Assembly (NCBI RefSeq): GCF_000801955.1
Contig: NZ_JSZO01000038.1
Coordinates: 34,786-98,785 of the forward strand
DNA length: 64,000 nt
DNA from: Ralstonia sp. A12
GTDB lineage: Bacteria > Pseudomonadota > Gammaproteobacteria > Burkholderiales > Burkholderiaceae
Direction: 5' to 3'
Shown here: in pieces, positions 53,501 through 60,976 of the stretch
How positions within the stretch are numbered: the first letter of the stretch is position 1
Layout of the letters: each line of letters starts with the position of its first letter
The notes under the pieces: model-generated
Seen by the model: only the letters and a program-made list of their open reading frames with translations
Databases searched by the model: none
What the model was told of the DNA's origin: nothing
Made by a program: the position numbers and the translations under genes

Positions 53501-56115
53501 CAGGCGCGGCGCTCGACCTGAGCGGCGCATCGGGCGCCCAATCGCTCGGAGCGCTGAACGGCGTCGCCGGCACGAACGTGAACCTCGGCGGCAACGCGTT
53601 GACGCTGGGCGGAACCGCCAGCGGCACCTTCAGCGGCGTGATCGGCGGCGCCGGCAGCCTGACGCTGGCCGGCACCGGCACGCAAACGCTGACCGGCGCG
53701 AACGTCTACACGGGCGGCACGCACCTGAACAGCGGCGGGCTGGTGCTCGGCAATGGCGCAGCGCTCGGCTCCGGCACACTGAACGTTGGCGGTGCGGCAA
53801 CGCTCGATACGACCACGAGCCTGACGGTCGGCAACGCCGTCAACCTCGGGACGGGCGCGACGCTGACCCTCGGCGGCAGCAACGCCCTTGGCCTGAACGG
53901 CGGAATCACCGGCGCGGGCGCGCTCGTGAAGAACGGCGCAGCGACGACGACGTTGACGGGCGCGAACAATTACACAGGCGGCACGACCATCAACGCCGGC
54001 ACGCTCGCACTGGGCGCAGGTGGCAGCCTCACCTCGACGGGCGCAATCAATCTGGCCGGCGCGGGCGCGACGCTCGACCTCAGCAGCGCAACGGGCGCGC
54101 AGACGCTCGGTGCGCTGTCCGGTGCGGCGGGCACGAACGTCAGTCTGGGTGCCAACACGCTGACGCTGAACGGCAGCGGCACGACGTTCGGCGGCACGAT
54201 CGGCGGCACGGGTGGCATCACCGTGGCGAGCGGTACGCAGGTGCTCACCGGCGGCAACACCTACACCGGCGGCACCACGATCGCGACCGGCGGCACGCTG
54301 CAGCTCGGCAACGGCGGCGCGTCGGGCAACGTCTCGGGCAACATCATCGACAACGGTGCACTCGTCTTCAACCAGTCCGGCAATGTGACGGTGAGCGGTG
54401 CGCTGTCCGGCTCCGGTTCACTCACGCAGGCGGGCAGCGGACAACTGACCCTGGCAGGCACAAGCACGCTGTCCGGGCCGACAACGGTCGGGGCCGGTAC
54501 GCTGGCCGTCAACGGCTCACTGGCCGCCTCGACCGTGACCGTGCAGAACGGCGCGACGGTGACGGGCACCGGCACAATCGGCGGCCTCGTCGTCACGAGC
54601 GGCGGGACGGCATCGCTGCAGCAGCCGGGGCAAGCGCTGAACGTCGCGGGCAACGTGACGTTCCAGCCGGGCTCAACGCTGCAGGTCGCTGCAACACCAC
54701 AGCAAAGCGGCAGTCTTGCCGCGACGGGCAGCGCGACGCTGAATGGCGGCAACGTGCAGGTCGTCGCAGGCGACGCGTCGTACCAGGCGAACACGCGGTA
54801 CACGATCCTGAGCGCGAGCGCAGGCGTTCAGGGGCAATTCGCAAGTGTGAGCTCGACCTATGCGTTCTTGACGCCGCTGCTCAACTATGACCCGGGCCAC
54901 GTGTACCTGAGGCTGACGTCGAACGGCGCGTCGTTCGCGTCGGTTGCGACGACGCCGAACGAAGTGGCCGTCGCCAACATGCTTGGCACACTGAGCGCGA
55001 GCAATCCGGTGTACAACTCCGTGCTGATTGCGGACGCACCTACCGCGCGCACCGCGTTCAGGCAGCTCGACGGCGAGCTGTACGCAAGCGCGAAGAGCAT
55101 GCTGCTGACCGACAGCCGCTACGTGCGCGATGCGGTGACGGACCGCACGCGCCAGGGGCTCGCGGCGGGGTCGGGGCCGCTCGCGGCGCTGTCGTCCGGC
55201 GGCGCTGCACGGTGTGACGCCACAGGCGGCGGCGCGGCGGGCGAGCGGCAGCTCGGCTCGCGCGCCGACTGCGGCAGCAACATGCCGTACCAACCGGTCC
55301 TGTGGGGGCAGGCGTTCGGCAGCCGCAGCCAGTTGACCGGCGACGGCAACGCGTCGACGATCAACCGCAGCCAGACCGGCTTCATCGCCGGCGCGGACAT
55401 GGCACTCAGCGACAGCGGGCGCGTTGGCCTCGCAGGTAGCATCACGCACAGCTCGCTCGACAATGCGTTGGCCTCGACGGCATCGCTCAACAGCTACTCG
55501 GTCGTACTGTACGGCGGTGCGCAGTTCGACGCGCTGGGCGTGCGCGGCGGCGCAGCGTACACGTGGCACCGGATCGACAGCAACCGCCATCCGTCGTACG
55601 CAGGCTTCGCCGACAGCGACTCCGCCAGCTACAACGCGAACACCACGCAGGTGTTCGCCGAGACCGGTTATGCGATCCCGGTCGGGCGTGTCGCGCTGGA
55701 ACCGTTTGCCGGACTGGCATACGTGAGCCTGCACACGGGCGGCTACACGGAAAACGGCGGCGCAGCCGCGCTGCGCACCGACTCGGACACGAGCCACGTC
55801 GGCTTCTCGACGCTGGGCGTGCGGGCAGCGACGGAACTCAGCGCGCTCGCGAAAGGCACCTTGACCGCGCGCGGGATGCTCGGCTGGCGGCACGCGTTCG
55901 GCGCCACGCAGCCAACGTCGACGTTCGCGTTCGCGGCCGGCGGTGCATCGTTCCAGGTCGCGGGGGTGCCGATCGCGCGCGACAGCGCGGTGTTGGAGGT
56001 CGGGCTCGATGCCAGCGTCACGAAGAACCTGACGCTCAGCGTGTCATACAGCGGCCAGTTCGGCAGCGGCATACGCGACAACGCGGTGCTCGGCAACATC
56101 CTGTGGCGATTCTGA
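50530..56115 (+). CDS. Large autotransporter with repeated beta-helix passenger
   Basis: This 1861-residue type Va autotransporter has a signal peptide (MSSVRSRRIR... ending IPAYA near residue 36). Residues 37-410 are passenger rich in Asn/Gly/Thr, and residues 411-1250 are autotransporter-associated beta-strand (PATR) repeats such as NNYTGGTTINAGTLALG and LTLAGTGTQTLTG. A linker follows, with a C-terminal 12-strand barrel from about residue 1595 (PVLWGQAFGSRSQL) ending in the canonical outer-membrane tail LWRF. GAGGAGAG precedes the ATG. Family members act in adhesion, aggregation or biofilm; no catalytic domain is seen. Codon choice (TCG, GCG, ACG heavy) and the AT-rich flank suggest transfer, perhaps from Burkholderia-like donors. 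Confidence 0.93.
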   Translation: MSSVRSRRIRDPLPRFVLPTGVCVALTSAGIIPAYATCSTAGTTVTCSGIANPLQPSYANSANNINATVNPGASVGVLLGVGGTAMSLTGNNTTLTNNGTIDPSALGAGLGVLSSGAVLGNASASINTTVVNNGTMNGSTGVAISGVTGMALSVQNGTGGTSHITNTGTIGSNPLVGATLVGADAPVVAAYGGGQVQMSNSGTINGRVSFGSNGTPGQGNTFTNSGTINGGVSMGANSNNTFTAVTGSSVNTAGGTGGAFNITVGPNTLNVAATGIVDGGAGGNNTLNLQQGTFANGTIAANNYINFNHLTVASGNWTINGASTAQDATLSGGVAIINNNASLGTGNITGNGGALQAGTAGLNVANDVTLGAGGLTVQGPTGLTLSGTVSGGGALTKNDGGTLTLSGANNYTGGTNLNAGGLVVGNNGALGTGALNVNASASLDSSTNATLNNTVNLATGTTLTIGGSNGLGLAGSINGNGGLVKNGAATTTLSGVNTYTGDTTINAGTLALSGGGSLATTGTVNLAGAGATFDVSGASGARTIGALAGTAGTNVNLGSNSLTLNGSSNTTYAGTIAGAGSITLSGSGTQTLTGTNVYTGGTNLNGGNLVVASNTSLGTGAVNVNSASTLDATTNVSLANSVNLATGTTLTLGGSTNLGLGGTISGGGGLVKNGAAALTLSGANNYTGGTTINAGGLVLGNGAALGTGALNVGGAATLDTTTSLTVGNAVNLGTGTTLTLGGSNALGLSGGITGAGALVKNGAATTTLTGANNYTGGTTINAGTLAIGAGGSLASTGAVNLANAGATFDVSGATSAQTIGALNGAAGTNVNLGGNALTLGGTASGTFSGAIGGSGSLTLAGTGTQTLNGASTYSGGTHLNSGSLVVGNNAALGTGTLNVGGAATLDTNTNLTLNNGVNLGTGATLTLGGSNALGLSGGIAGAGNLVKNGAATTTLTAANTYTGSTTINAGTLALGAGGSFASTGAVNLANAGAALDLSGASGAQSLGALNGVAGTNVNLGGNALTLGGTASGTFSGVIGGAGSLTLAGTGTQTLTGANVYTGGTHLNSGGLVLGNGAALGSGTLNVGGAATLDTTTSLTVGNAVNLGTGATLTLGGSNALGLNGGITGAGALVKNGAATTTLTGANNYTGGTTINAGTLALGAGGSLTSTGAINLAGAGATLDLSSATGAQTLGALSGAAGTNVSLGANTLTLNGSGTTFGGTIGGTGGITVASGTQVLTGGNTYTGGTTIATGGTLQLGNGGASGNVSGNIIDNGALVFNQSGNVTVSGALSGSGSLTQAGSGQLTLAGTSTLSGPTTVGAGTLAVNGSLAASTVTVQNGATVTGTGTIGGLVVTSGGTASLQQPGQALNVAGNVTFQPGSTLQVAATPQQSGSLAATGSATLNGGNVQVVAGDASYQANTRYTILSASAGVQGQFASVSSTYAFLTPLLNYDPGHVYLRLTSNGASFASVATTPNEVAVANMLGTLSASNPVYNSVLIADAPTARTAFRQLDGELYASAKSMLLTDSRYVRDAVTDRTRQGLAAGSGPLAALSSGGAARCDATGGGAAGERQLGSRADCGSNMPYQPVLWGQAFGSRSQLTGDGNASTINRSQTGFIAGADMALSDSGRVGLAGSITHSSLDNALASTASLNSYSVVLYGGAQFDALGVRGGAAYTWHRIDSNRHPSYAGFADSDSASYNANTTQVFAETGYAIPVGRVALEPFAGLAYVSLHTGGYTENGGAAALRTDSDTSHVGFSTLGVRAATELSALAKGTLTARGMLGWRHAFGATQPTSTFAFAAGGASFQVAGVPIARDSAVLEVGLDASVTKNLTLSVSYSGQFGSGIRDNAVLGNILWRF
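51760..54270 (+). repeat. In-frame tandem repeat array in the autotransporter passenger
   Basis: The tyrosine codon of the [YT]xTGGT motif recurs at 51760, 52024, 52321, 52585, 52849, 53146, 53410, 53707, 53971 and 54262. The gaps are 264, 297, 264, 264, 297, 264, 297, 264 and 291 bp, that is units of 88 and 99 residues (the last is 97). Units alternate, with one extra 88-residue unit in the middle. Unit lengths are multiples of 11 residues, about half a beta-helix turn. Confidence 0.9.
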
Positions 56116-56142
56116 TCCCCCTCTGAGGCAGAAGCGCAGACA

Positions 56143-56180
56143 AGCGGCCCCGCCCGGCATGAATGCTGGACGGGGCCGCT
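56143..56180 (+). terminator. Terminator after the autotransporter
   Basis: AGCGGCCCCG (56143-56152) pairs with CGGGGCCGCT (56171-56180), with extra imperfect pairing inside the loop. A short T-containing stretch (GTTCTT) follows. It lies 28 bp after the autotransporter stop. Confidence 0.8.
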
Positions 56181-56234
56181 GTTCTTATACGGGACAGGAG
56201 TCACTCCTTGGCCCATCAAGCTGCGGAAATATTC

Positions 56235-56258
56235 GTTGCATCCCTAACGATCTGCAAC
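56235..56258. promoter_or_regulatory. Candidate MarR operator upstream of its own gene
   Basis: GTTGCA and TGCAAC form an inverted repeat with a 12-base spacer, flanked by GAAATAT and TA. A near-identical block precedes the pcp gene at 56725-56759, so the MarR protein probably controls both. The site lies 14-37 bp upstream of the MarR start and should overlap the promoter. Confidence 0.6.
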
Positions 56259-56271
56259 TAGACTGCCGCGC

Positions 56272-56691
56272 ATGTTCGATCACTGCCTGTACTTCAACAC
56301 CACCGCGCTCGCACGCACCGTCGAGCGTGAATGGACCACTGCGTACGCACCGTTCAGCCTGACACCCCCGCAGGGGTTCGTGTTGCGCGTGGTGCTCAAG
56401 CGGCCCGGCGTGCTCAACCGCGAGCTGGCCGAGGTGCTGGGCATTGCGCGGCCGACCGGCACCCGGCTTGTCGATGGCCTGGTCGCCAAAGGGTTGGTAG
56501 AGCGCCAGCCCTCGGCAGAAGATGGCCGCGAGTGGAACCTGTTCCCCACCGATGCCGCGCGTGCAATGGAAGCCGCGCTGCAAGCGGCCAGCGCCAAGGT
56601 GGCGCGGCGATTGCGCGAACACGTGGGCACCAGCATGTTCGACGATACGGTCCAGGCCATCCGTGACGTGCGCAGCGCGCTAAACACGTAG
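56272..56691 (+). CDS. MarR-family transcriptional regulator
   Basis: This 139-residue MarR protein carries a winged HTH around residues 45-90 ([45 protein letters not shown], with the basic wing). It should be a dimeric repressor. ATG 56272 is the first in frame. It is followed by a terminator and then the pyrrolidone-carboxylate peptidase gene. The same operator-like block upstream of both genes argues for autoregulation and control of pcp. The inducing ligand is unknown. Confidence 0.88.
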   Translation: MFDHCLYFNTTALARTVEREWTTAYAPFSLTPPQGFVLRVVLKRPGVLNRELAEVLGIARPTGTRLVDGLVAKGLVERQPSAEDGREWNLFPTDAARAMEAALQAASAKVARRLREHVGTSMFDDTVQAIRDVRSALNT

Positions 56692-56702
56692 CAAACACCA
56701 AG

Positions 56703-56722
56703 GCGGCATCTGCCGCTTTTTT
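56703..56722 (+). terminator. Terminator after the MarR gene
   Basis: GCGGCA and TGCCGC form a 6-bp stem with a 2-base loop followed by TTTTTT, 11 bp after the MarR stop. Confidence 0.8.
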
Positions 56723-56732
56723 CATCGAAATA

Positions 56733-56759
56733 TAGTTGCATACCTACTGATTTTTGCAA
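56733..56759. promoter_or_regulatory. Candidate MarR operator upstream of pcp
   Basis: TAGTTGCA (56733-56740) and TGCAA (56755-56759) repeat the block seen before the MarR gene: GAAATAT, GTTGCAT, CCTA, GAT and TGCAA occur in the same order. The site lies 12-38 bp before the pcp start. Confidence 0.55.
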
Positions 56760-56770
56760 GGAGCCCATGC

Positions 56771-57418
56771 ATGACCACCGTACTCGTCACCGGCATCGAA
56801 CCATTTGAATCCGACCCGACCAACCCGTCGTGGGACATCGCGCAAGCGCTCGATGGCACGCAAGTCGACGGTGCAACCATCGTGGCGCGGCAGTTGCCGT
56901 GCGTGTTTGGCGTCGCCAATGATCAGTTGGTGGCGGCGATTGAAGAAACGTCGCCCACGCTGGTGTTCGCGCTCGGGTTGGCGAGCGGGCGCGCAGAGAT
57001 CTCGGTGGAGCGTGTTGCGATCAACGTGATCGACGCGCGCATTCCCGACAACGCAGGCAACCAGCCGGTCGATACGCCGGTGGTGTCAGATGGGCCGACA
57101 GCGTATTTCTCCACGCTGCCGATCAAAGCGATCGTGCAGGCGCTGCGCGAAGCGGGGGTGCCGGCGGCGGTGTCGCAAAGCGCCGGCACCTACAACTGCA
57201 ACCACCTGTTCTACGGCCTGATGCACCACATCGCCACACGTGCGCCGCAGGTGCGCGGCGGCTTCATCCACGTGCCGACCACGCCCGAGCTGGCAGCGCA
57301 GCATGCGGGTCGGCCGAGCCTGTCGCTCGATACACAGGTCAAGGGGATACGCACCGCGATTCGCGTTGCACTTGCCACCAGCGCCGATCTGAAGGTCAGT
57401 GGTGGTGCGGTGCACTAG
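56771..57418 (+). CDS. pcp: Pyrrolidone-carboxylate peptidase (pyroglutamyl peptidase I)
   Basis: This 215-residue cytosolic cysteine peptidase of family C15 removes N-terminal pyroglutamate from peptides. The opening [18 protein letters not shown] is the family signature. The catalytic triad is complete and at canonical positions: E80 (SVERVAIN), C143 ([10 protein letters not shown]) and H167 (FIHVPTTPE). Length is normal. GCAAGGAGCC precedes the ATG at 56771. It stands alone behind the MarR gene, from which a terminator separates it, and has its own operator-like block, so it may be controlled by MarR independently. Confidence 0.95.
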   Translation: MTTVLVTGIEPFESDPTNPSWDIAQALDGTQVDGATIVARQLPCVFGVANDQLVAAIEETSPTLVFALGLASGRAEISVERVAINVIDARIPDNAGNQPVDTPVVSDGPTAYFSTLPIKAIVQALREAGVPAAVSQSAGTYNCNHLFYGLMHHIATRAPQVRGGFIHVPTTPELAAQHAGRPSLSLDTQVKGIRTAIRVALATSADLKVSGGAVH

Positions 57419-57477
57419 GGCAGACGCTGCGCCCGATGCTACGATCCGAGCCAACATCACTTCGCGAGGATCCCCAC

Positions 57478-57840
57478 ATGAAGAAGAGTGCATGGATGCT
57501 CGGCATCTGCTTGGCAGTCGCAGGCGCGCTTGGTTCGATCACGTTACCTGCACAGGCGCAGGTGTCCGTCCACGTGCGGGTCGGCCCGCCACCGGCGCCG
57601 CGCCACGAGCGGATTCCGAGACTGCCGCCGGGCTATGTGTGGGCGCCAGGCTACTGGCAACTGCACGGCAACCGTTACGTCTGGCGCCCTGGCCATCAGA
57701 TGCGTGGCCGCCCTGGCCAACATTGGCGCGCGCCACATTGGGTGCACGGCCGCCATGGCTGGGAAATGCGCCAAGGTGGCTGGGACCGGAACCGCCCCAA
57801 GAACCACATCCACACCTGCTCCCCGGGCCGCAGGTGTTGA
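57478..57840 (+). CDS. YXWGXW/WXXGXW repeat exported protein
   Basis: This 120-residue protein has a signal peptide (MKKSAWMLGICLAVAGALG, cleavage after AQA near residue 28). The mature region is rich in Trp, His, Arg and Gly and carries WXPGXW-type repeats (VWAPGYWQLHGNRYVWRPGH), a hallmark of the YXWGXW/BcpO-like secreted family, whose function is unknown. It should reside in the periplasm or outer membrane. ATG 57478 follows GCGAGGAT. A strong terminator comes right after it. Confidence 0.8.
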   Translation: MKKSAWMLGICLAVAGALGSITLPAQAQVSVHVRVGPPPAPRHERIPRLPPGYVWAPGYWQLHGNRYVWRPGHQMRGRPGQHWRAPHWVHGRHGWEMRQGGWDRNRPKNHIHTCSPGRRC

Positions 57841-57852
57841 TGGGGCTACGAA

Positions 57853-57880
57853 AGGCCGGCAATGCGCCGGCCTTTTTTTT
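57853..57880 (+). terminator. Rho-independent terminator
   Basis: AGGCCGGC and GCCGGCCT form a perfect 8-bp stem with a 5-base loop, followed by a run of seven to eight T. It serves the YXWGXW gene and lies just before the convergent azoR stop. Confidence 0.92.
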
Positions 57881-57892
57881 GCCGAAGGCGCC

Positions 57893-58519
57893 TCAGGCCA
57901 CCAACGGCATCAGCAACATGCGCTCGGCCAATTCACGGCGGAATCCGTCGAACGCCTGCGCAGCAGACTCTGCGCCGCGCGCCGTGTTCTGCAACCGAAT
58001 GCCATCCACCTGCTGGATGCCCACGGTGGCAAACACGTAGCGCAGATACGGCATGAGGAAATCCGTCTGCGCGTGGGCGCCGTCAAAGTTGCCGCCCGAT
58101 GCCGACACCACCAGCACCGAGCGATCTGCCAGCACGCCCACCTTGCCTGTCGGCGTCCGGCGGAACGTGCGCTCCGGGCGCACCACCAAGTCGAGCCACG
58201 CCTTCAGTGTCGACGGCACTGTGTAGTTGTGCACCGGCGTGGAGATCAGAACAGCATCCGCCGCCTCCAGCTCACCGATCAACGTTTCGGACAACGCCAG
58301 TTCAGCATGATGTGCGCCTGTGCGATCGGCATCGGGCATCAGGCTGGCCTCGACAAAGGCGGCATCGGGATGCGGCAGCGGCGTCGTAGCAAGATCGCGC
58401 TCAATGATCCGCAGGCCCGAGGTGGCTTCGGCCAGTTGAGCGAGCACAAGTTGCGCCGCGCGCCGGCTGTGCGATCGGCCTTCTCTTGGGCTCACGGCCA
58501 CATGCAGCAATGTCGTCAT
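57893..58519 (-). CDS. azoR: FMN-dependent NADH-azoreductase
   Basis: This 208-residue flavodoxin-fold enzyme has an FMN-binding loop near residue 9 (SPREGRSHSRRAA), an ISTPVHNYTVPSTLKAWLD segment near 93, and VVSASGGNFDGA near 138, all standard for AzoR-type quinone/azo reductases that carry out two-electron reduction. It would detoxify quinones or azo compounds in the cytoplasm. ATG 58519 overlaps the TGA of the GNAT gene by ATGA. It is the last gene of a three-gene unit (AhpD-like, GNAT, AzoR) facing a MarR regulator. Confidence 0.9.
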   Translation of the reverse strand: MTTLLHVAVSPREGRSHSRRAAQLVLAQLAEATSGLRIIERDLATTPLPHPDAAFVEASLMPDADRTGAHHAELALSETLIGELEAADAVLISTPVHNYTVPSTLKAWLDLVVRPERTFRRTPTGKVGVLADRSVLVVSASGGNFDGAHAQTDFLMPYLRYVFATVGIQQVDGIRLQNTARGAESAAQAFDGFRRELAERMLLMPLVA

Positions 58520-58965
58520 GCGGCACCTCCAGCCGGTATGTTGAATCCGAAACGCAGCGCGCCGGCCAGCAGGCCATTGCGGTAATAGAAGCGGTGGCCG
58601 AGCACGTTGGACAACGGCGTGTCCAGAACCAGCCGCACACAGCCCAGGCGCTGCGCCACGTCCTTCAGATAATCCATCAGCACATTGCCCAGGCCGCTGC
58701 TGCGCAGGTTGGCATCGGTCACCAGATCGTCCACGTACAGGAACGGACCGTAGACCAGGTTCTCCTGCACCCGGTAACCGGCCAGTGCGACGGGCATGCC
58801 ATCGCGCCAGACAGCGATGAGGCGATAGCCGTGCTCAATCTGCCGGCGCCAGCGCGCGGCCAGCTCATCGGCATCGGCCAGATGCGGCCGCAGTTGATGC
58901 ATGACGGGAAAGCACGCGCGCAGCGCGGCTTCGTCTTCAATAGGGCGGATGGTGTCCATGGTCAT
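58516..58965 (-). CDS. GNAT-family N-acetyltransferase
   Basis: This 149-residue GNAT protein has VDDLVTDANLRSSGLGNVLMDYLKDVA near residues 80-105 (acetyl-CoA site, with the R/QxxGxG-type SSGLGN) and TPLSNVLGHRFYYRNG near 120. The substrate is unknown, perhaps an amine or a toxic small molecule in line with the company of redox enzymes. Start 58965 is chosen because it overlaps the TGA of the AhpD-like gene (ATGA) and gives normal length; ATG 58959 is an in-frame alternative. Downstream, its stop overlaps the azoR start, so the three genes are translated together. Confidence 0.87.
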   Translation of the reverse strand: MTMDTIRPIEDEAALRACFPVMHQLRPHLADADELAARWRRQIEHGYRLIAVWRDGMPVALAGYRVQENLVYGPFLYVDDLVTDANLRSSGLGNVLMDYLKDVAQRLGCVRLVLDTPLSNVLGHRFYYRNGLLAGALRFGFNIPAGGAA

Positions 58966-59459
58966 GCCTCCTGCGGTGCGACGGGAGCGGGCACCTGCGG
59001 CGCAAAGCGCAGCGACACGGCAATGCGGTTCCACGCTTGGATGTTGGCGATGGCGGCCGTGAGGAAGGCCACCTCGGTCTTGGAGAAGTGTTCACGCACG
59101 GCGTCATACGCGTGGTCTTCCACACCGTGACCGGTGGCCCGTGCCAGCGAGGTCAGCTCTTCCGTCCAGGCCAGCGCGGCACGCTCGCGCGGCGTGAACA
59201 CCACCGGCGTATCGCGCCAGACGGCCACCAGATCCAACTTGGAAGCCGCCACGCCCAGCTTGCGCGACAGGTTCAGGTGGAACTGCACGCAAAACGCGCA
59301 GCCGTTGATTTGCGAAGCGCGCACCTTGATGAGTTCGGTCAGCGGCTTTTCCAGCCCGGAGGCGTCGACCGCCTTGCCGAGCGCCTGCAATGCGGCCGGC
59401 ACACCAACGGCGGTTTCGACGAATTCCGTGTAATCCATGCGAGGCGAGAGATCGTGCAT
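58962..59459 (-). CDS. AhpD/carboxymuconolactone decarboxylase-family protein
   Basis: This 165-residue protein contains the CMD/AhpD motif NGCAFCVQFHLN with C54, C57 and H61, which forms a redox or peroxidase-like site in alkylhydroperoxidase D-type enzymes. Alpha-helical segments surround it. It may reduce peroxides or act with a thiol partner. ATG 59459 is followed by a short N-terminus. It starts the minus-strand operon, divergent from the MarR gene over 89 bp. The shared gap contains a long symmetric palindrome. Confidence 0.88.
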   Translation of the reverse strand: MHDLSPRMDYTEFVETAVGVPAALQALGKAVDASGLEKPLTELIKVRASQINGCAFCVQFHLNLSRKLGVAASKLDLVAVWRDTPVVFTPRERAALAWTEELTSLARATGHGVEDHAYDAVREHFSKTEVAFLTAAIANIQAWNRIAVSLRFAPQVPAPVAPQEA

Positions 59460-59513
59460 GTGCGGCTCCTGTTCCGGGCGCTATCGTGGAGTGAAGTTGC
59501 AAGAGTGTTAATA

Positions 59514-59544
59514 TCAGTGCTCGAACATCATATTCGAACTCTGA
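59514..59544. promoter_or_regulatory. Symmetric palindromic operator candidate between MarR and the AhpD-like operon
   Basis: The hyphenated palindrome TCAG-N3-TCGAA-N7-TTCGA-N3-CTGA is exactly symmetric about 59529, with outer AT pairs as well. It ends 4 bp before the MarR ATG and lies about 55-85 bp upstream of the AhpD-like gene, so one MarR dimer here could repress both. Confidence 0.65.
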
Positions 59545-59548
59545 CATC

Positions 59549-60061
59549 ATGAGCAAGCGCGCCCCCGCCGCCGACGCGGGCAACGAGTTGGACACGCCCT
59601 TCATTCCCGAGCCTGGCCAGGGCAAACGCGGTGAAGAAGGCTATCTGGGCTACCTGCTGCGCCAGGCCAGCGCCGCGCACCGTCTGCGCATGGAGCGCGC
59701 CATGGTCGATGTGGGCGTCACGCTGCCGCAGTTCCTGGTGCTGACCATGATCCGCGCCTACCCTGGCGTCTCGAATGCTGACCTTGCCCGCCTGGCGATG
59801 CTGACGCCACAAACCGTGAGCGTGATCGTCGCCAACCTGGAGCGCAGCGGCGCCATCACGCGCCGGCCGCATGCCGTGCACGGCCGCATCCAGCACATCG
59901 ACGTGACGCCCGAAGGGGCAGCCCTGCTGGCCGCCTGCCGGAAGCGATCCGGCGGCATCGAACGAGAGTTGCTCGAAGGCTTTACGCCCGAAGAAGAACA
60001 GGTCGTGCGGCGCTGGCTGGTTCACGCGGCCATGGTGGGCGGCGACAAAGCAACGCTCTGA
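59549..60061 (+). CDS. MarR-family transcriptional regulator
   Basis: This 170-residue MarR protein has a winged HTH around residues 70-120 (VSNADLARLAMLTPQTVSVIVANLERSGAITRRPHAVHGR). It should be a dimeric repressor sensing an aromatic or oxidant ligand. It is divergent from the AhpD-like/GNAT/azoR operon with a palindrome between them, the usual layout for MarR control of a detoxification unit. The N-terminus (MSKRAPAADAGNEL) is flexible. ATG 59549 directly follows the palindrome. Confidence 0.9.
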   Translation: MSKRAPAADAGNELDTPFIPEPGQGKRGEEGYLGYLLRQASAAHRLRMERAMVDVGVTLPQFLVLTMIRAYPGVSNADLARLAMLTPQTVSVIVANLERSGAITRRPHAVHGRIQHIDVTPEGAALLAACRKRSGGIERELLEGFTPEEEQVVRRWLVHAAMVGGDKATL

Positions 60062-60130
60062 GGCACCGGTTGGAGACGCTGCCTGACCGAAATCTTTGCA
60101 CCCGTCCTTGACTTCCGGACGGTCGTCACT

Positions 60131-60164
60131 ATCATTCGATGTATCTTAAGATATATCGAATGAT
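60131..60164. promoter_or_regulatory. Near-perfect 34-bp palindrome, PadR operator candidate
   Basis: The arms ATCATTCGAT and ATCGAATGAT flank the core GTATCTTAAGATAT; 16 of 17 base pairs are symmetric (mismatch at 60141/60154). It lies 20-53 bp upstream of the PadR start, so it should overlap its promoter or 5' leader. Confidence 0.75.
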
Positions 60165-60183
60165 GTTCTGCAGGAGCGTGACG

Positions 60184-60864
60184 ATGCACGGATGGTTTGG
60201 ACGCCACCACAAAATGTGGATGGAAAAGCATTTCATGATGATGGGCCGGCACGGCCACGGCCGCGGTGGTTTTGGCCGCGGGATGGGCGGTATGGGTGGC
60301 TTCGGCGGCCCGGGCGGCTACGGTGAGGGTGATGACGACGGCGGCAGCCCCTGGCGCGGCCGCCGGCTGAGTTCGGCCGACCTGCAGCTCGTTCTGCTGG
60401 CGCTGCTCAAGGGCACCCCGCGCCACGGCTACGAACTCATCAAGGCGGTGGAAGAGCACTCGCTGGGCTTCTACACACCGAGCCCCGGCATGGTGTACCC
60501 GGCGCTGTCGTACTTGGAAGACCACGGCTTCGCCTCTGTCACGGTCGAGGGCAACAAGAAGCGTTACGGCATCACGCCCGAGGGCGAAGCCTGGCTGGCC
60601 GAACGCCAGCACAGTGCAGACGCCATCCTTGCGCAACTGCGTGCCATGGGTGAACGCGTCAAGCGCATGAATGAAGCCATGGCTTTCGACCGCGAAACCG
60701 ATGGCTCGGCTGAATGGACCGACACCAGCGACGACCCGCTGCGCACCGCACGCTGGCGTTTGAAGTTCGCCATCATGGAAAAGCGCTTCGCCTCGCGCGA
60801 AGAGCAACAACGCGTGGCAGACATCCTGCTGCGCGCCCTCAAGGAAATCACCGGAGAGCGCTGA
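60184..60864 (+). CDS. PadR-family regulator with His/Met/Gly-rich N-terminus (NfeR/YqjI-like)
   Basis: This 226-residue protein has a metal-binding-looking N-terminal tail of about 60 residues full of His, Met and Gly (MHGWFGRHHKMWMEKHF, MMMGRHGHGRG), then a PadR winged HTH core (about 65-150: LSSADLQLVLLALLKGTPRHGYELIKAVEEHSLGFYTPSPGMVYPALSYLEDHG). A helical dimerisation tail ends the protein. This plan matches E. coli YqjI (NfeR), a nickel-responsive repressor of the ferric-siderophore reductase gene. ATG 60184 follows GCAGGAG; an upstream ATG at 60139 lies inside the operator palindrome and is disfavoured. The next gene downstream is a siderophore-interacting protein, as expected. Confidence 0.85.
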   Translation: MHGWFGRHHKMWMEKHFMMMGRHGHGRGGFGRGMGGMGGFGGPGGYGEGDDDGGSPWRGRRLSSADLQLVLLALLKGTPRHGYELIKAVEEHSLGFYTPSPGMVYPALSYLEDHGFASVTVEGNKKRYGITPEGEAWLAERQHSADAILAQLRAMGERVKRMNEAMAFDRETDGSAEWTDTSDDPLRTARWRLKFAIMEKRFASREEQQRVADILLRALKEITGER

Positions 60865-60976
60865 ACTGTGCGGCGCGATCCGGGTGGCCTGTCGCCGCCT
60901 GGGCTGCGCCCGTGCAGCCCACTTTCCTCCTTTCCGCAGCCCAACTATGTTTGCCTTCTACCGCACACAAGGTCTC

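Noticed and set aside
51760..54270. CRISPR array or satellite DNA
   Set aside because: The periodicity is in frame and encodes the repeated beta-helix; there are no short identical repeats with unique spacers.
50595..54890. Second long open frame (1431 residues) in another frame of the autotransporter
   Set aside because: It is a by-product of the repeated, GC-biased codon pattern; its product is Arg/His/Gln-rich without a signal peptide or fold. The main frame has a signal peptide, PATR repeats and a barrel.
60139..60183. PadR start at the upstream ATG 60139
   Set aside because: It lies inside the operator palindrome and would add residues without family likeness; ATG 60184 has a good ribosome site.
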